Source of the DNA: Xiphias gladius
Taxonomy: Eukaryota; Chordata; Actinopteri; Istiophoriformes; Xiphiidae
Assembly: GCF_016859285.1 (NCBI RefSeq)
Contig: NC_053413.1
Location: forward strand, 18,371,501-18,435,500
Direction: 5' to 3'
DNA length: 64,000 nucleotides
Each line of letters begins with the position of its first letter. Position 1 is the first letter of the stretch. The position numbers and the translations under genes are program-made. A model generated the notes under the pieces. It was not told the origin of the DNA. It made no database searches and saw only the letters and a list, made by a program, of their open reading frames with translations. Shown here piece by piece: positions 1 to 13,102 of this stretch.

Positions 1-3000
1 GAAATTTTATGCAAACCTACATCTATTCTACACAGTGAACTGGGTTTATTACACTGCTACATTGTACCAGGGACATATACCATTTAGTAAAAAACAATTT
101 AGTGTATTTGACGCCAATGGTATGTGCAAACAGAGAAACAAAGTTTCAACCCGAGCAAACCACCCTATCATACTGATACCATTTACCCTCTAACACAGGA
201 TGAGTGACATTCATTATACAGAGGCCTTTGACCTCATTTAGTGTAGGCCAAGTACAGGATTTATGACAACAAAGCAGCAGTGAACTAAATGTCAAAAATA
301 TATTACCAAAATCAAGGTATGAATTTACTGTCTTTCAGGCCAAAACATTTCAGAAATATAACATCTTGAGCAGCAGAGATCGCTGACAAAGAATAAACAG
401 CAGTGCAGGCAGACACATGTACAAACACAAGCACGCGCGCACACACATATGCTATCAACACCAGATGTTTGGAACAGCGTGACACTGGAGACAAGCCACA
501 AGTGGATCCTCAAATTCACACCCTGTCTCAATCAAAAAAATCTTTTTGTTTGATTTGTCCAATCAATCCAGTTCAGATTTTAGGAAACTTGAGTCTCTGG
601 CTCTCTCATTGGTCACACATAAGAGGCGTCTCTCAGTCTGGACCAATAACACTATACAGGGGGAAAAACACCCCTAGGTCAAACGTACCGCCCATTCATG
701 ATGTGGATCTTTTAGAAACAAAATGACCTCTGCTCCTGAGAACTGAGTGGAGAGGCCTGTGCTTTTTGTTATCCATCAATGGAAAAAAAAACAGTCAAGC
801 AAACAAAGCTGAAATTCTAGCAGAAGGTTAAACTGTGCTCTTGACGTAAAGCTCAGGCAGTATTTCTTTTTACTCCCAGGGAATTACAGCAAAGACTTTC
901 CATTAAAGATGTGAAAAAGTGAAAGCCCTTGGAAATAACATTGTTAACAAAAATAAAGTTCAGATAATAAACTAAAATAAGAAAATTCACTTTGCATCAT
1001 CTAAGTTTTTCTCTAATTCTCAGCCAGTCAATAAAAAACACATCCAATACTCAGACCAATTTCAATGGAAATGCAAACCCAGCATGGCTTCTAGAATGGA
1101 AAACATGTTTAGTGGTTTGCATTTTGGATTTCATTCTGGCAGAATATGTGGAAAGTATCTGACAAAAACTAATCTTGCATATCTTTGGTCCCCATTCGCT
1201 ATCAGCTGGAAGCTCATGGGGACAAAACAAAGACCACAATGTAGTAACTGCATGTGAAGCCTTTGTCTGTGCACTTGTTAAATGGTACACTCAGTTGGCT
1301 CAAAGTTAGTTTTGTTCTATTCCCTGTCAGGAGAAGCTCAGAGCAAGCCCATCTTTAGTATCAGTGGGAAAAAAAAAGAAAGAAAAAAAAAAGAGAAAAA
1401 AAACAGGAACAATGCCATACTTTTACTGTAAATGAAGAACACAGATCTCACTTCCTAAAAACAAGGTGTGTAGGAAAGCAGAGTAGGGGATCACAGAGTG
1501 CATTCATCTGTGTGTGTGTGTATTTAATTCCCAGACAAAAGAGGGAATACCACTGTGACCTATTTACCAAAGTAACCCAACAGCTTTCAACACCGCAATT
1601 TGGGAAAGGAGGTGCTCGTAAAATGAAGGATAATGTGTTTTGACAAAACTTAGAACCACAGTTAAAAGTCTTTAAAAGCACAGCTCTGTTCTTGTGAAAA
1701 CTTAGTACGCTGAGAGGTAGCTGATTACTGGCAGTACATTTTTGCCTTTTGGCTTGATGCTATACTATCGAAAAGTCTGGCAGCGGGAAAATGTGCAGTT
1801 GATGAACAAAGAAACCGCAGTGCTTCTCCTGTCTTAAAGGGAAGTCCAATGAGTAAAAATGTATTAGCAGTTGTAAGAAGTACGGTAATTATCTTATTGC
1901 TCCTCTGAAAATGCTCCCATCCCTCAATATTTTGGCTGAGTTTTACCAGTCGAATCCAAGTGCAATTTCTTCTGCTTTCTGAACACCTAAATGTCAACTC
2001 GATAATGCCTGATCAACCTCTTGTAACGCTGAGAAGAAAATAAATATCCTGTGGAGAGAGCAGATCAGCTACATAACAAACAGAACAAACAGAACATAAA
2101 ATCTTTCGTGCCAGTGAACCATCTGGTTAAAAAGGTCACTACTGTCATTACAGCCCATGCAGGCCCACGCCACTGTGCATTTCACCTGTGCAAGAACCTG
2201 TTCGCATGCTCATCCCTTCCTGAGCAAAGCACTCAAGAGAGGACAGTTTTCACACCAGACTGCACTTGGTACACTAGCAGCTGGGTTGCCACATCACCAT
2301 AAACAGTGTCAGAGGAAGGGATTGGACAGTGCTTAAAGAAAAAAAAAAAGAAAAAAGAGGAATGCACAAATGATCTTGATTTACAATGCCAATAACTCGG
2401 AAAGGACCTAAAATATCATGGACATAAAAGAAAATCACTTTATGTCATGCATTAAAAGTTCTGACATAAAATGCTACAGACGAAAGATACGAGCAAAACA
2501 GAAAAACTTCCCGCTAATGTTTTGTTTTTTTTGAGACAACCATAACTATGCGTTTCTTGAGGTATTAAAACAGAGCCAACTGGGACAGTTGGATATTTTG
2601 GACATCGGGAATTTTCGCAGGTTAACCAACACATATATCATCACTAAGTCTTCAGACAGTGAAACACAGATAGTAAAACCATACTGGAAAGAAAAAAAAC
2701 TCAGTAGTTTAGACTATGGACTTTCACCTCTCTCGTTGGTCTTTCTATAAGCAACTGTGATGAATCAACAGATGGGGACGAAAAGGCGTGACTTGAAAAA
2801 CAAAAACATGGATTAGACATTAACACTGAGGGCCAGACAAGAAAACTTTGATGAAATTTGAGGGGAAAGCACATTATCTGGATCATATCCAGTCTCAGGA
2901 ATCATCAACTAACTGATGAACTTTGATAAGAGGGGGTACAAGCAGCCCAGCAATTTATAACACAAAGAGTTTTCTCCTGGGATAATGTTTAGAAGATGAT

Positions 3001-3522
3001 GATGAGAGAATAATCTGCAGTTATAACTAATGATTCATTTTTAGCCAAAAAAACACGAGAATTCATCTGCAGCAAATAAGCGCGCAGATCTGCCTTAAAC
3101 AGAGTCAAATCAACCATGTCATAGGGATTTTTTTAAAGACCAATTTACATTTAAGGATCAAAAAAGACTGTTTGTTACGGAAAGTCCTGGATGGTTTAAC
3201 CATCAGTTTTCCACTCTTCTGATTCAGAAACCGTAAAAATTATTTCTCCAAGGAAGTTCGAGCTTGTTATGTAAAGTGCTAATCGTCTTCCTATACACAA
3301 TATGCTAGGATATTGGGTTATGTTGGTCTACCGCGGTACACTGCCGGTCTGACAAGTAGAATAAGTCAAAAGACGATGAGGTGTGATGAAAGACGAACGA
3401 AACAAAATGCATTTCACAGGTAAAGATGAGAAGCGGGTCCGAAAGTACGACATCTGGTAACAATTATGGTCCAGAGACTGGTCCCGGTTGTACAAACACA
3501 GATCACAGCTGGTTGCACATAC
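1..3522 (-). other. gpt2: gpt2 intron 1 (partial, runs off the left edge)
   Basis: This stretch lies downstream of the gpt2 exon 1 splice donor on the minus strand. I looked for the next expected coding segment (the conserved region after the ELERELLE end of exon 1, which begins KPFTEVI in the family) and did not find it. It is AT-rich, with A-runs around 1367-1406 and 2339-2357, and no open frame resembles a protein. The rest of gpt2 should therefore lie to the left of the window. I cannot exclude that part of it is the 3' end of another transcript. Confidence 0.6.
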
Positions 3523-3873
3523 CTCCAAGAGCTCCCTCTCCAGCTCCACAGCCCGCTGCACGATGGGCCCCCGCACGGCATACTCCACCTTCTTCACCGT
3601 GGGGTTCATGGTGTCGATGGTTAACACCTTGGCCCGGGACACCACTCCATTTTCGGACATCTTCTCTTTGGGGAGCCCACGCCGCGTTGCACTCAGACTC
3701 GATAAGGCTCTGCCGGGAGAGGATGAGGACAAAGGGGGAGAGGTCAGTGAGCGGACCCTGGGACGACCGCCGGGCCGCTGCATTCCACTGCTACCGGCTA
3801 ACAATTCGTTTCGCCCCCGGCTCAAAAGCCGCACGTTTCTGGGCGACAGCAGCTGCATCCGTGTGGCTGACAT
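3523..3873 (-). CDS. gpt2: Alanine aminotransferase 2, mitochondrial: first coding exon
   Basis: GPT2 is the PLP-dependent enzyme that interconverts alanine plus 2-oxoglutarate and pyruvate plus glutamate, here in its mitochondrial form. The exon encodes 117 residues from ATG at 3871-3873 to a splice donor (GAG|GTATGT, exon end 3523). Residues about 1-80 are rich in Arg and Ser with few acidic residues, as expected for a mitochondrial targeting peptide. From about residue 83 the sequence VLTIDTMNPTVKKVEYAVRG is the conserved start of alanine aminotransferases. The leader is longer than in human GPT2. The catalytic domain, including the PLP lysine, is outside the window. The other teleost alanine aminotransferase genes are similar here, so the paralogue name rests on the long Arg-rich leader. 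Upstream (3874-4300) is a GC-richer segment that probably holds the promoter. Confidence 0.85.
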
Positions 3874-5896
3874 TTTACACGGTCTTCTTTCAACGAGTTG
3901 GGCAACTTTAAAAGTCTCCGCGGTGCAAAGAAAAAAAAAAAAACGACTCGCAAAACGCCGGTTTCTTCACTCAACAGGAGTGAAGTCAAAATTGTGCAAG
4001 TGGAGCCACCGCGCTCCTAAAAGGGACTTGACACTCAGGCCCTTGAACCTTACAGCGGTGATAGTGGTAACGGGGCTACGACAAAATTATAGTAAAGTCC
4101 CAGGATGTTTTTTAGGACCCTGGCCGCATCCACATACACTGACCAAACTTCTCACTCTGAAACTTTTTGGAGCAAGTCCCCTGCGCACATGGCAACACTA
4201 CAAACAGCGAGCGTATCCCTCCCCTTTGTGTGGTTACATATCCACCGTCATCCCCACCCCCTCTCCTCCGCTATCCTACCCACCGTGAGGCTGTCAATCA
4301 GAGTCGGTTCTCCGGTTACTGAGCCTCAACAGCCTCGGAATACAGACGTCTTCCTCTTTTGGGTGCTTCGTGCGGTTTGGGAGGAGACTTTGAAGGATTC
4401 TTGGTGAACAAAATGATCATGAATGCTCCTCCTATCTGGACTGGATATAGGTTTCCTCCACCTGCTGAGGTGGTGTAAAGCAAATTCTTCTGACGAAGTC
4501 TGTATCAACCCGTGCCATCAAAATGATTTGAAGCGGCTCTAATCACATTAAAAGTCTACACATCGTGGCTTTAATGAAAAAAAACAAAAACAAAAAAAAC
4601 CCTGGAGTATTCCCGAAGATGTATGGTTAAATGTATCGTGTCACTTTTGCTCAACAGTCTTTATAGGCCCTTGAGGGTAGGGTCAGACTGAAGGAACAAG
4701 GTCAGGCCTCATGGCGCCGGTTCAAATTTCACATTTCTTGGGTTAAACCGGGATGCTCAGGTTCTCTGACAGCCTCGCCTCACTCACAGGAACTTCTACC
4801 TACAAAATGAGCACGAAGAGCAGAGGATCTGGTGAAGACTGAGATTAGAAACTACTTACTGGGATGTCACTGATCCTCAGTGTGACCCTCAGTGAAACTC
4901 TGCCCTCACACTGAAAAGTGAGAGAGCGATAGGTCTCTTGAAATTACCAGTGCAGATATAAACAAGACAAAACACAGCAATTATCATGGCTGGGAGTATT
5001 CATTCCATTCTGGTGTGTGTCTGTTTTGTCGATGGTCAAAGCCACTTTTATTACAGCATTATGTCATGTGGAATACAGACAGTTTTGTTATTTGTTGGCA
5101 TGTTTTGCATATTTAAGTTCAACGTCAGTACACTTAGCATTCTACTTTTTCCATATTGTCCGCTGCCAGTGTTTCATAGCTGTCAAGAAAACTGTCTGAG
5201 ATGACAAAACATTATATAAATATTACTATCTTTCTTTCACAAGAAGTTTAAATTGAAATATTAATATTAAAACCAATGGAATGCTGTTGCTTCATTTTCA
5301 TTAAGTGGTTTATAGGTGTTATTTTGCAGTTGCACACTTAACGTTTTGCGATGAAACGTTCAACCAACAGAGCGCAAACATTACCATGATCACATCAGCG
5401 GTAAGAAAAATGAGAATAAATCACTCAATGACACAAAGTCCCATAAAAGGTAACCAACTATATTTAGGATCACAACTAGAGCAGACAGATAGATAATTTA
5501 TCATTTTTGAAGCGGAATGATTCAAAATGTTAAAACGACAAACAGCAGGCACTCATTTATCCCAGTGTAACCTTTTCACATGATTCTCTAATGCAATTAG
5601 AGATACAGTGCAACCGCAGTGGTTAGTTTTCAGTGTAATTCAGTGAGTCAACAGAATTTGGAACCATGAGATCTATGTAGCTGCCATTGCTGTGGCAGAA
5701 ACAGCCTTGAAGCCAGTGAAGTTAGACACAATTGTGAAACAGTGACTTATCTCTTAAATGCAAAGTAAAGGTAAAAGAAGGTCACATTGGTATGGCATGT
5801 TTAATTGTTTTCATACTTTTGTCATTGATATATTATTAGGTCAACCATGGTAGGTTTACCCAAAATTGAGAGGTTATAGCAAAGTAAACTGCTCAA
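3874..5896. other. Intergenic: gpt2 upstream region and fuz 3' flank
   Basis: No protein gene is supported here. About 3874-4330 is GC-richer than its surroundings and lies directly upstream of the gpt2 start, so it probably contains the gpt2 5' UTR and promoter. I saw no clear TATA box. From about 4500 to 5896 the DNA is AT-rich and should include the fuz 3' UTR, since fuz is read right to left and stops at 5897. I could not fix its poly(A) site. Confidence 0.5.
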
Positions 5897-7201
5897 TTAA
5901 AACCCAGTGGCTGCAACTAGATCAGAGAGTGTCTGTGTGGCCAATGTACGCAATGCAAAGGTGGGCACTGATGGTGGGATAAGCAGGAAGAGCTGGTGCT
6001 GTGCTGTCTGAAGTCCATAGCTTTTGCACTCCTCTGTAACTAGGTAGCACTGTAGCGGCTGGTGTGAGAATCCAAGGACAAAGTCTTCAGTGTTGCTTCT
6101 CTGAGCCCTTTCCTCCGGGGAAACACACAATGTCTCCTCCTGGTTGAAGTAGCGTGTTGTGCTGAAGATGTAGAACAGCTTCAGCAGCTCCCAGCAGCGG
6201 GCCTTGGAGGGTGACGGAGGGTTACCGAGCAGAGGATTAGAGAGAGTCCGCACACAGGAGACTGACCGACGTGTTTCACGGTTGATGAGAAGAAGTGCCA
6301 GTACATCAGGGCGCAGGGATACAGATGCTGGTAAGCATCGCTCTCCAACAGCCAAGCAGTCTCTCAGGGTCTCCACCAGGGGGGACCAGAAAGGACCCAC
6401 AAGCGCACTCTCTGCTCTGCGCAGGGAAGGGGTGGGACCGCACAGCACACACACATCTGCCCCAGGGAGCAGCTGGAAGCGGAGCAGGCGATGGGCCACG
6501 GTGGGGCTGCCGTGAGGAAGGAAAACGGGGTAATCACAAGAAGTTGATCCAGAGGCTGAGAGAGACCGCATCAAAGCAGAGAGCAGCACAACTTCCTGTG
6601 GTGCTAGACGCCACCACTTCTCAGTTGCTGCAGCTATTCGCCCGTGGACTATAAGGCAACCGAATTCACTGTCTGCAGCCTGTGCAAAGCCATCCACAGC
6701 CTCTTGAAGAACGGCAGGGTTTGGAGGCAGCAGTGAATCGGCGCAGTGTGTCAGGTCACCCAGGATGCCCCCTTGCCTCTCCTCCAAGAGCTGATCAATG
6801 AGGCCGAAGCAGGACCTCAAGTCCCTCTTTAGCCTCTCAACATTCCTCGTGTTGGCCAGCTCATCCTGCCCCAACACCAGCACCATGCAGTTCCACACAT
6901 TCTCCAGGAGGCGTTGTAAACGAACCTCCTCTTCTTTGCTGCTACCTGCACCACCTTGTCCACCTCCACTCACAGCGATGAGCATCACACTCTCCTGGAA
7001 AACTCTCCACAGCACTTTCCCCCCGCCTTCTGTGTCACAGCAGGACAACACCGCTCCCTGACCACCTCCAAACATGTGAACACCGTTCAGGGCCCCGATG
7101 ACAGAGAAGGGCAAATGTTTGGACGCCCCCCTCGTGAAAAGGGGAACCCCGCTACTGGCTGTGAGGCAGAGGAGCTGTGTCGACCCATCCTGGAGCATCA
7201 T
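5897..7201 (-). CDS. fuz: Fuzzy planar cell polarity protein (CPLANE subunit), single exon
   Basis: Fuzzy is a subunit of the CPLANE complex (with Inturned and Wdpcp). The complex recruits IFT-A proteins to basal bodies, and loss of it disrupts ciliogenesis, hedgehog signalling and planar cell polarity. The 434-residue frame is uninterrupted. It begins MMLQDGSTQLLCLTASSGVP, like human FUZ (LLCLAASSGVPLF), and keeps LPFSVIGALNGVHMF near residues 31-45 and NVERLKRDLR near 119-128. It also keeps EKWWRL followed by a DYPVFLPHGSPTVAHRLL block in the middle, and LRTLATQTL near the end. Human FUZ is 418 residues, so this copy looks complete. These conserved blocks cover the longin-like domains. The family gene in mammals is split into many exons, whereas here all of it is one open frame. 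There is no A-tract after the stop that would mark a fresh retrocopy. An X-box-like site lies about 400 bases upstream. Confidence 0.95.
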   Translation of the reverse strand: MMLQDGSTQLLCLTASSGVPLFTRGASKHLPFSVIGALNGVHMFGGGQGAVLSCCDTEGGGKVLWRVFQESVMLIAVSGGGQGGAGSSKEEEVRLQRLLENVWNCMVLVLGQDELANTRNVERLKRDLRSCFGLIDQLLEERQGGILGDLTHCADSLLPPNPAVLQEAVDGFAQAADSEFGCLIVHGRIAAATEKWWRLAPQEVVLLSALMRSLSASGSTSCDYPVFLPHGSPTVAHRLLRFQLLPGADVCVLCGPTPSLRRAESALVGPFWSPLVETLRDCLAVGERCLPASVSLRPDVLALLLINRETRRSVSCVRTLSNPLLGNPPSPSKARCWELLKLFYIFSTTRYFNQEETLCVSPEERAQRSNTEDFVLGFSHQPLQCYLVTEECKSYGLQTAQHQLFLLIPPSVPTFALRTLATQTLSDLVAATGF

Positions 7202-8002
7202 CGTGGCGTTAAGCTAGCTGTGGTTCACTCTTGCATGCACGGCCAACAGACTCGCTTTTCAGCCACACTAGATTGTTGAACCAGTCGGCTAACGGTCTTC
7301 ATTGAGCTGATTGTATATTAACAACCATTAAGTCAAAAATTGACCAGCTAACAGTTATCGCTCAATTTGGCTCTGGTGTAACATCATAGGGGGTGAGTAC
7401 CTTGGCGAGCCGTTAGCGTCACGTACCGTTTAACCATTTTCCTGCAGCTGACTGAAACGGGTACTAACAACGACAAGTCAAGAGATATCATTCAGCAAAT
7501 CTGGCTATTATGACCGGACTGGACACACACCGTCGGCTCGCTAACCACTTGCTTTTGCTGGCTAACTGTATTTAACATGCTAGTTTAACAAAAGAAGTTA
7601 CCGTCGTTTCCACAGTAACGCTGTCCCATGATTCATTCTTCAAACTGGCGAGGACCGTTACATTCGGCTGGTCGAGCTACAGTTATGAGTTACGAGCTCT
7701 GTTGTAACCGCTGAAGGAGCGGGACAGGAAGACCGACCTGGGTTCAGTCCCGAGGGCTCATGGAAGCGTTGTTCACAGGGTTCTAATGTCTGCTTGTTCA
7801 AATCACGCGAGAGTCGTTCCAACCCGCGAGTAGCGCTGCGATACTGTTACTCGATATTTCTTTATTATTAGTATTTATTTTTATCAGAAATTGATTATTT
7901 TGACGATTGTGTTATAACTGGGTGCCTCATCTGAATCATGCAAGTTACATGTGCATAACTATAATGTAAGTTAAAGGACCTTTTGTTGTGATCACGCCCA
8001 AT
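7202..8002. other. fuz upstream region
   Basis: This is the 5' flank of fuz. No open frame resembles a protein. It contains an X-box-like 14-mer at 7606-7619 (listed separately) and a GC-richer patch around 7640-7850. The fuz transcription start is probably here, but I saw no TATA box. Confidence 0.5.
7606..7619 (+). promoter_or_regulatory. X-box-like RFX site upstream of fuz
   Basis: GTTTCCACAGTAAC fits the RFX X-box pattern RYYNYYATRRNRAC at all positions but one (C instead of T at the centre). RFX factors bind this motif in promoters of ciliary genes, and fuz is one. The site lies about 400 bases upstream of the fuz ATG. The match is seen; binding is inferred. Confidence 0.5.
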
Positions 8003-8521
8003 GGTGGTAAGTAATCAAGTACATTTACTCAACTTCTTTACTATTTTGTGTAACTTGTATATTATTATTTCCGTTGTATGTTACTTTATACATTTACTCT
8101 ATGGGGCCCAAAAGTGTTCATTATTAAATAAATGAGTATGATGTTATGAAAAAAATAATAATGTGAACAAATAAAATAAATTGTATAGATTAATGATTTC
8201 ATTTTGAAAAAAAGAAAATTTTGAAATGTTGTCATTTTTTATAAGTTTTGAGTTAATTCTTATTTCTTTATATTATTTATTTCAAAATTCACATTTGATT
8301 TCTGTTTATAACAGCATTTTCCCCAATAACACCTTTATTTCAAGTCATTTTATGTCACTTATATTTTTGGTTAGCTGATAATACCTATGTATTTTTAAGT
8401 GAAATTTAGAGTGCTATTTGTAACAGGGAACCACAACATTAAAACCAGATTGGGCTATGTTATATTGTTGTATTTGTACTTTACTAAAGTAAAGAATTTG
8501 AGACACTTCCTCCACTACTGG
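8003..8521 (+). repeat. AGTAC-rich hAT-like non-autonomous repeat
   Basis: The element starts with TGGTGGTAAGTAATCAAGTA, continues with fragments of an AGTAC-rich motif, and ends with TACTTTACTAAAGTAAAG followed by CTTCCTCCACTACTG. The ends are inverted versions of each other (GTGGTGG...AGTACATTTACTCAA against its complement). Similar copies lie near 27.5, 29.5, 47.1 and 62.8 kb. The architecture resembles ends of Tol2/hAT elements. The family name is from memory. Confidence 0.6.
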
Positions 8522-9972
8522 TTATGATCCTCTTCATCCCAATTTGGAAGTCTAGCAGTTTATCACAAGCTGATTAGGCAACGGGGCCCCAAAATAGTTC
8601 CAGCTGTTTTTTTCTACTGTTTTTTATTCTTTCTTTTGAATTGAATTACAAAACTTAAGAGATGCATTGTTAATTTATGCTATTTTTTAATCTAAACCTC
8701 AGCTTCCTCAATTATGATCTGTAGAATTCATTGAAATGCCTCTTGCAGCACTCAGCTGGCTTTCACGAACAGTTATGTCTGTAATGCAATGCTGTGAAAC
8801 GGCTGAAAAGCAGAACACAGAAAATGGCATATTGATAAAACCTTGGAGTAGGAAAGAAAGTTTTTTATTCATTAAATACAAAAAAGTCCAGAACAGTGAT
8901 GACTAAAATAGAACAATAGAAAAGGCACAATAATTTACTCAAAAATCGCACTGTGCCATGAAAAATAAAACTGTCTCCTTTCTTCTACTGTGGCTGAAAA
9001 TAGATGATCATCTTCCTGACAATGTGTTCTACACTCGAGAAATCCCGTGGCAGTGTAATGGCTTGGCATGTGGAGCAGTGTTGAGGTCAACTTTTCCCTG
9101 TAGCATCAAAATGAAGGCCTGCAGAACAAAAATATACAACACATTAGGTACTTTCATCTTTTTTTTTTTTTATGAGGAGGTGGGTGAATAATAGTTAAGG
9201 GATGTGGATTTTGTTCAATAGTATTTGTACAATTAGAGATACATTGTGATTTATCAAGAGTATAAGGTGCTAATCATAAAAATGTATTGCTAATGTGAAA
9301 AAAGTGCATAAAAAAAGTTCAATTATTACAGATAAATTTAATCAATCATGGTAATCCATGACTGGTAATTCATGGCTTTATTGTATTCTACTGTTATCTG
9401 TATTCAACAGCTGCATATATGGTATCCTCAAATATCTACAACATATGAAGTACTGCTAAACATCCATATTGTTTGCAAAATATAAAATCAAACACATGTA
9501 GATTCTTGTGCGAGTTGGTAATGGAAACACCAGTTTCACCATTTAAAGGAGAAAATATTAGCGTTTGGAACATTTTCAGAATACAAGTTGAAAGTAAAGA
9601 AATAAATTATGCTGGGGTGGGCTGAGAAGCTTCTATGGATGTTTAGGTGTTTTTCCCATTGAGAAAACATTACACCAGGATATTCAAAATGACCACAGTC
9701 TCTACTTATTGTGAAAAAAACTATCAACATTTAACTGCCATTTTTTTAATTGAAAGACTTTCATTTCACTGAAAACACTTAATCTTATGAGGCACAGAGG
9801 GGAACACCTGCATAACTGAAATGCATTAAAGAATTTCTGACTAGCACTTCAGCTATGCTTCAGACCTTTCTGCAAAGCTATTCAATAAATCACACCGATT
9901 GCTTTTGCTGGATGTACAGTACATATGAGTGTGTGTCTGAATGTGTCAGATTTACCAATGAATACAGCAGTT
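8522..9972 (-). other. gng5 3' UTR and intergenic DNA
   Basis: This lies downstream of the gng5 stop on the minus strand. A poly(A) signal in minus orientation (AATAAA, seen as tttatt at 8864-8869) suggests a 3' UTR of about 1.1 kb. The rest is AT-rich. No other gene is visible. Confidence 0.5.
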
Positions 9973-11625
<1,653 letters not shown>

Positions 11626-11827
11626 TTTCGAGGTGTTTTTTTTTTTTTTTTTTCTGAAAAACTAAACGCCGAGCAATGGGTGGGATTCTGGGCTGGATGA
11701 TGAGACAAAAGCAAAGATGATGACATCCGGATTCCGGTTCTTCACAGTTGTGACTGCAACTCCTATTGAAATACACTAGTGGACGCCAAATTAAAGAAAC
11801 AATAAAAGCATTTAATTTAAAAATATC

Positions 11828-12308
11828 TTTATTGTACAGTTACAGCAGCAGGGCAGATCATTACCATTCTAATGTCAATATATGCTTCAATTAAAACTCA
11901 TAATTTATACATCTACAATATGTAAACATTAAATATAATTTTAAACCAAAATTTAAGCATTCCATATAATCAATATGTAGAAGAGATTACTAATTCTAAA
12001 TGTTCAAATCTCTACTTAGTAGATACCCTCCCCCTGAATATATCTTAAAATCTGAATTGTCGGTGTTGAGTTGTTTGTAAAGAAAAGAAATGAACAATGG
12101 CAGATTAATTAAAGTGCTTTTTTGTTTGATCAGCTTTGGTGAATTAACAGTAAATGCATGTCCATAACAAAGCAACACAGAAAAACAATGTTGCAAAAAA
12201 TTAAGTTTTCATACATGATGATGGAATTGACTGGACTGATGCTTAAAACCACTGTGGACTCACTTTTTTATTTTTTTTTTATTTTTAAAAAAAGGCACCG
12301 GTGGTTCC
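11828..12308 (-). other. ssx2ip: ssx2ip 3' UTR with poly(A) signal
   Basis: A minus-strand AATAAA (seen as tttatt at 11828-11833) lies about 480 bases beyond the ssx2ip stop. The interval is AT-rich and non-coding, so it is the likely 3' UTR. Only about 200 bases separate it from the gng5 start codon. Confidence 0.6.
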
Positions 12309-13065
12309 TTAAGTGAGGCTGTTCTCATCTTCACCCAGAGAGAAGATACTCAGGTCTCCACATCGAACTCTGTTTTTTGACTTTGCATGAGTATCTCCAT
12401 CTTCGATTGTGCTGGACTCTTGCCAGCGTCCACGATTTGAATATCTGGAGGAACTGAAATGGGAAAATACAGATTAATGATATCAATGTGTGACAGTGCA
12501 AACATGGCCAGCATCAGGGTCTAGTCCTCACTTCTACACTAACAGAAATGATATTCATGGCATTTACAAGGCATTTATGATATGCTATTAACAGTTTTAA
12601 GGTTTAAATTTGATATCCCACACTGCCTTAAAGAATTCCTGGTAAAATAATGCTGGACATAAGAAATTCCAGTACTGCAAACATACCTAGGAAACCCAGA
12701 TTCAAATTTCACTAAATACAGAGAATAGTAATTACAGTAAGTGACTGAGTAATACCTGCAGTCTGGTATTAGGCGGAGTGTCCGGTAAAGTTCGGTTGTG
12801 GATGGCACAGCAGCACTTTTTGTTGGTTTAGGAGTGGAGAATGTAGCGTAGGCTGATGATTTGGTCAGTTCAGCTTTCGTGGAAGACATTCTCATCTCTG
12901 GCTCACTTCCTGAAATTTCAAGGGATATTAAGAAAAAGAAAAAGCAGGTGCAAGAAGCTTCTAGATGGCTATAAGAAACGTTTAAAGGTTGCCATTGTTG
13001 AGCACAGTGGCCTCCATAATTCCTCAATGGAAGTAGTTTGGAGCAACCAGGACTCATATACACAA

Positions 13066-13102
<37 letters not shown>

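Noticed and set aside
3488-4288. 266-codon open frame on the plus strand over gpt2 exon 1
   Set aside because: It is antisense to a well-supported exon in GC-rich DNA, has a Lys/Arg run from a poly-A tract, and resembles no family. It is a shadow frame.
12575-13063. 162-codon minus-strand frame within ssx2ip
   Set aside because: Only its middle (12756-12909) is an exon. The rest is intron read-through.
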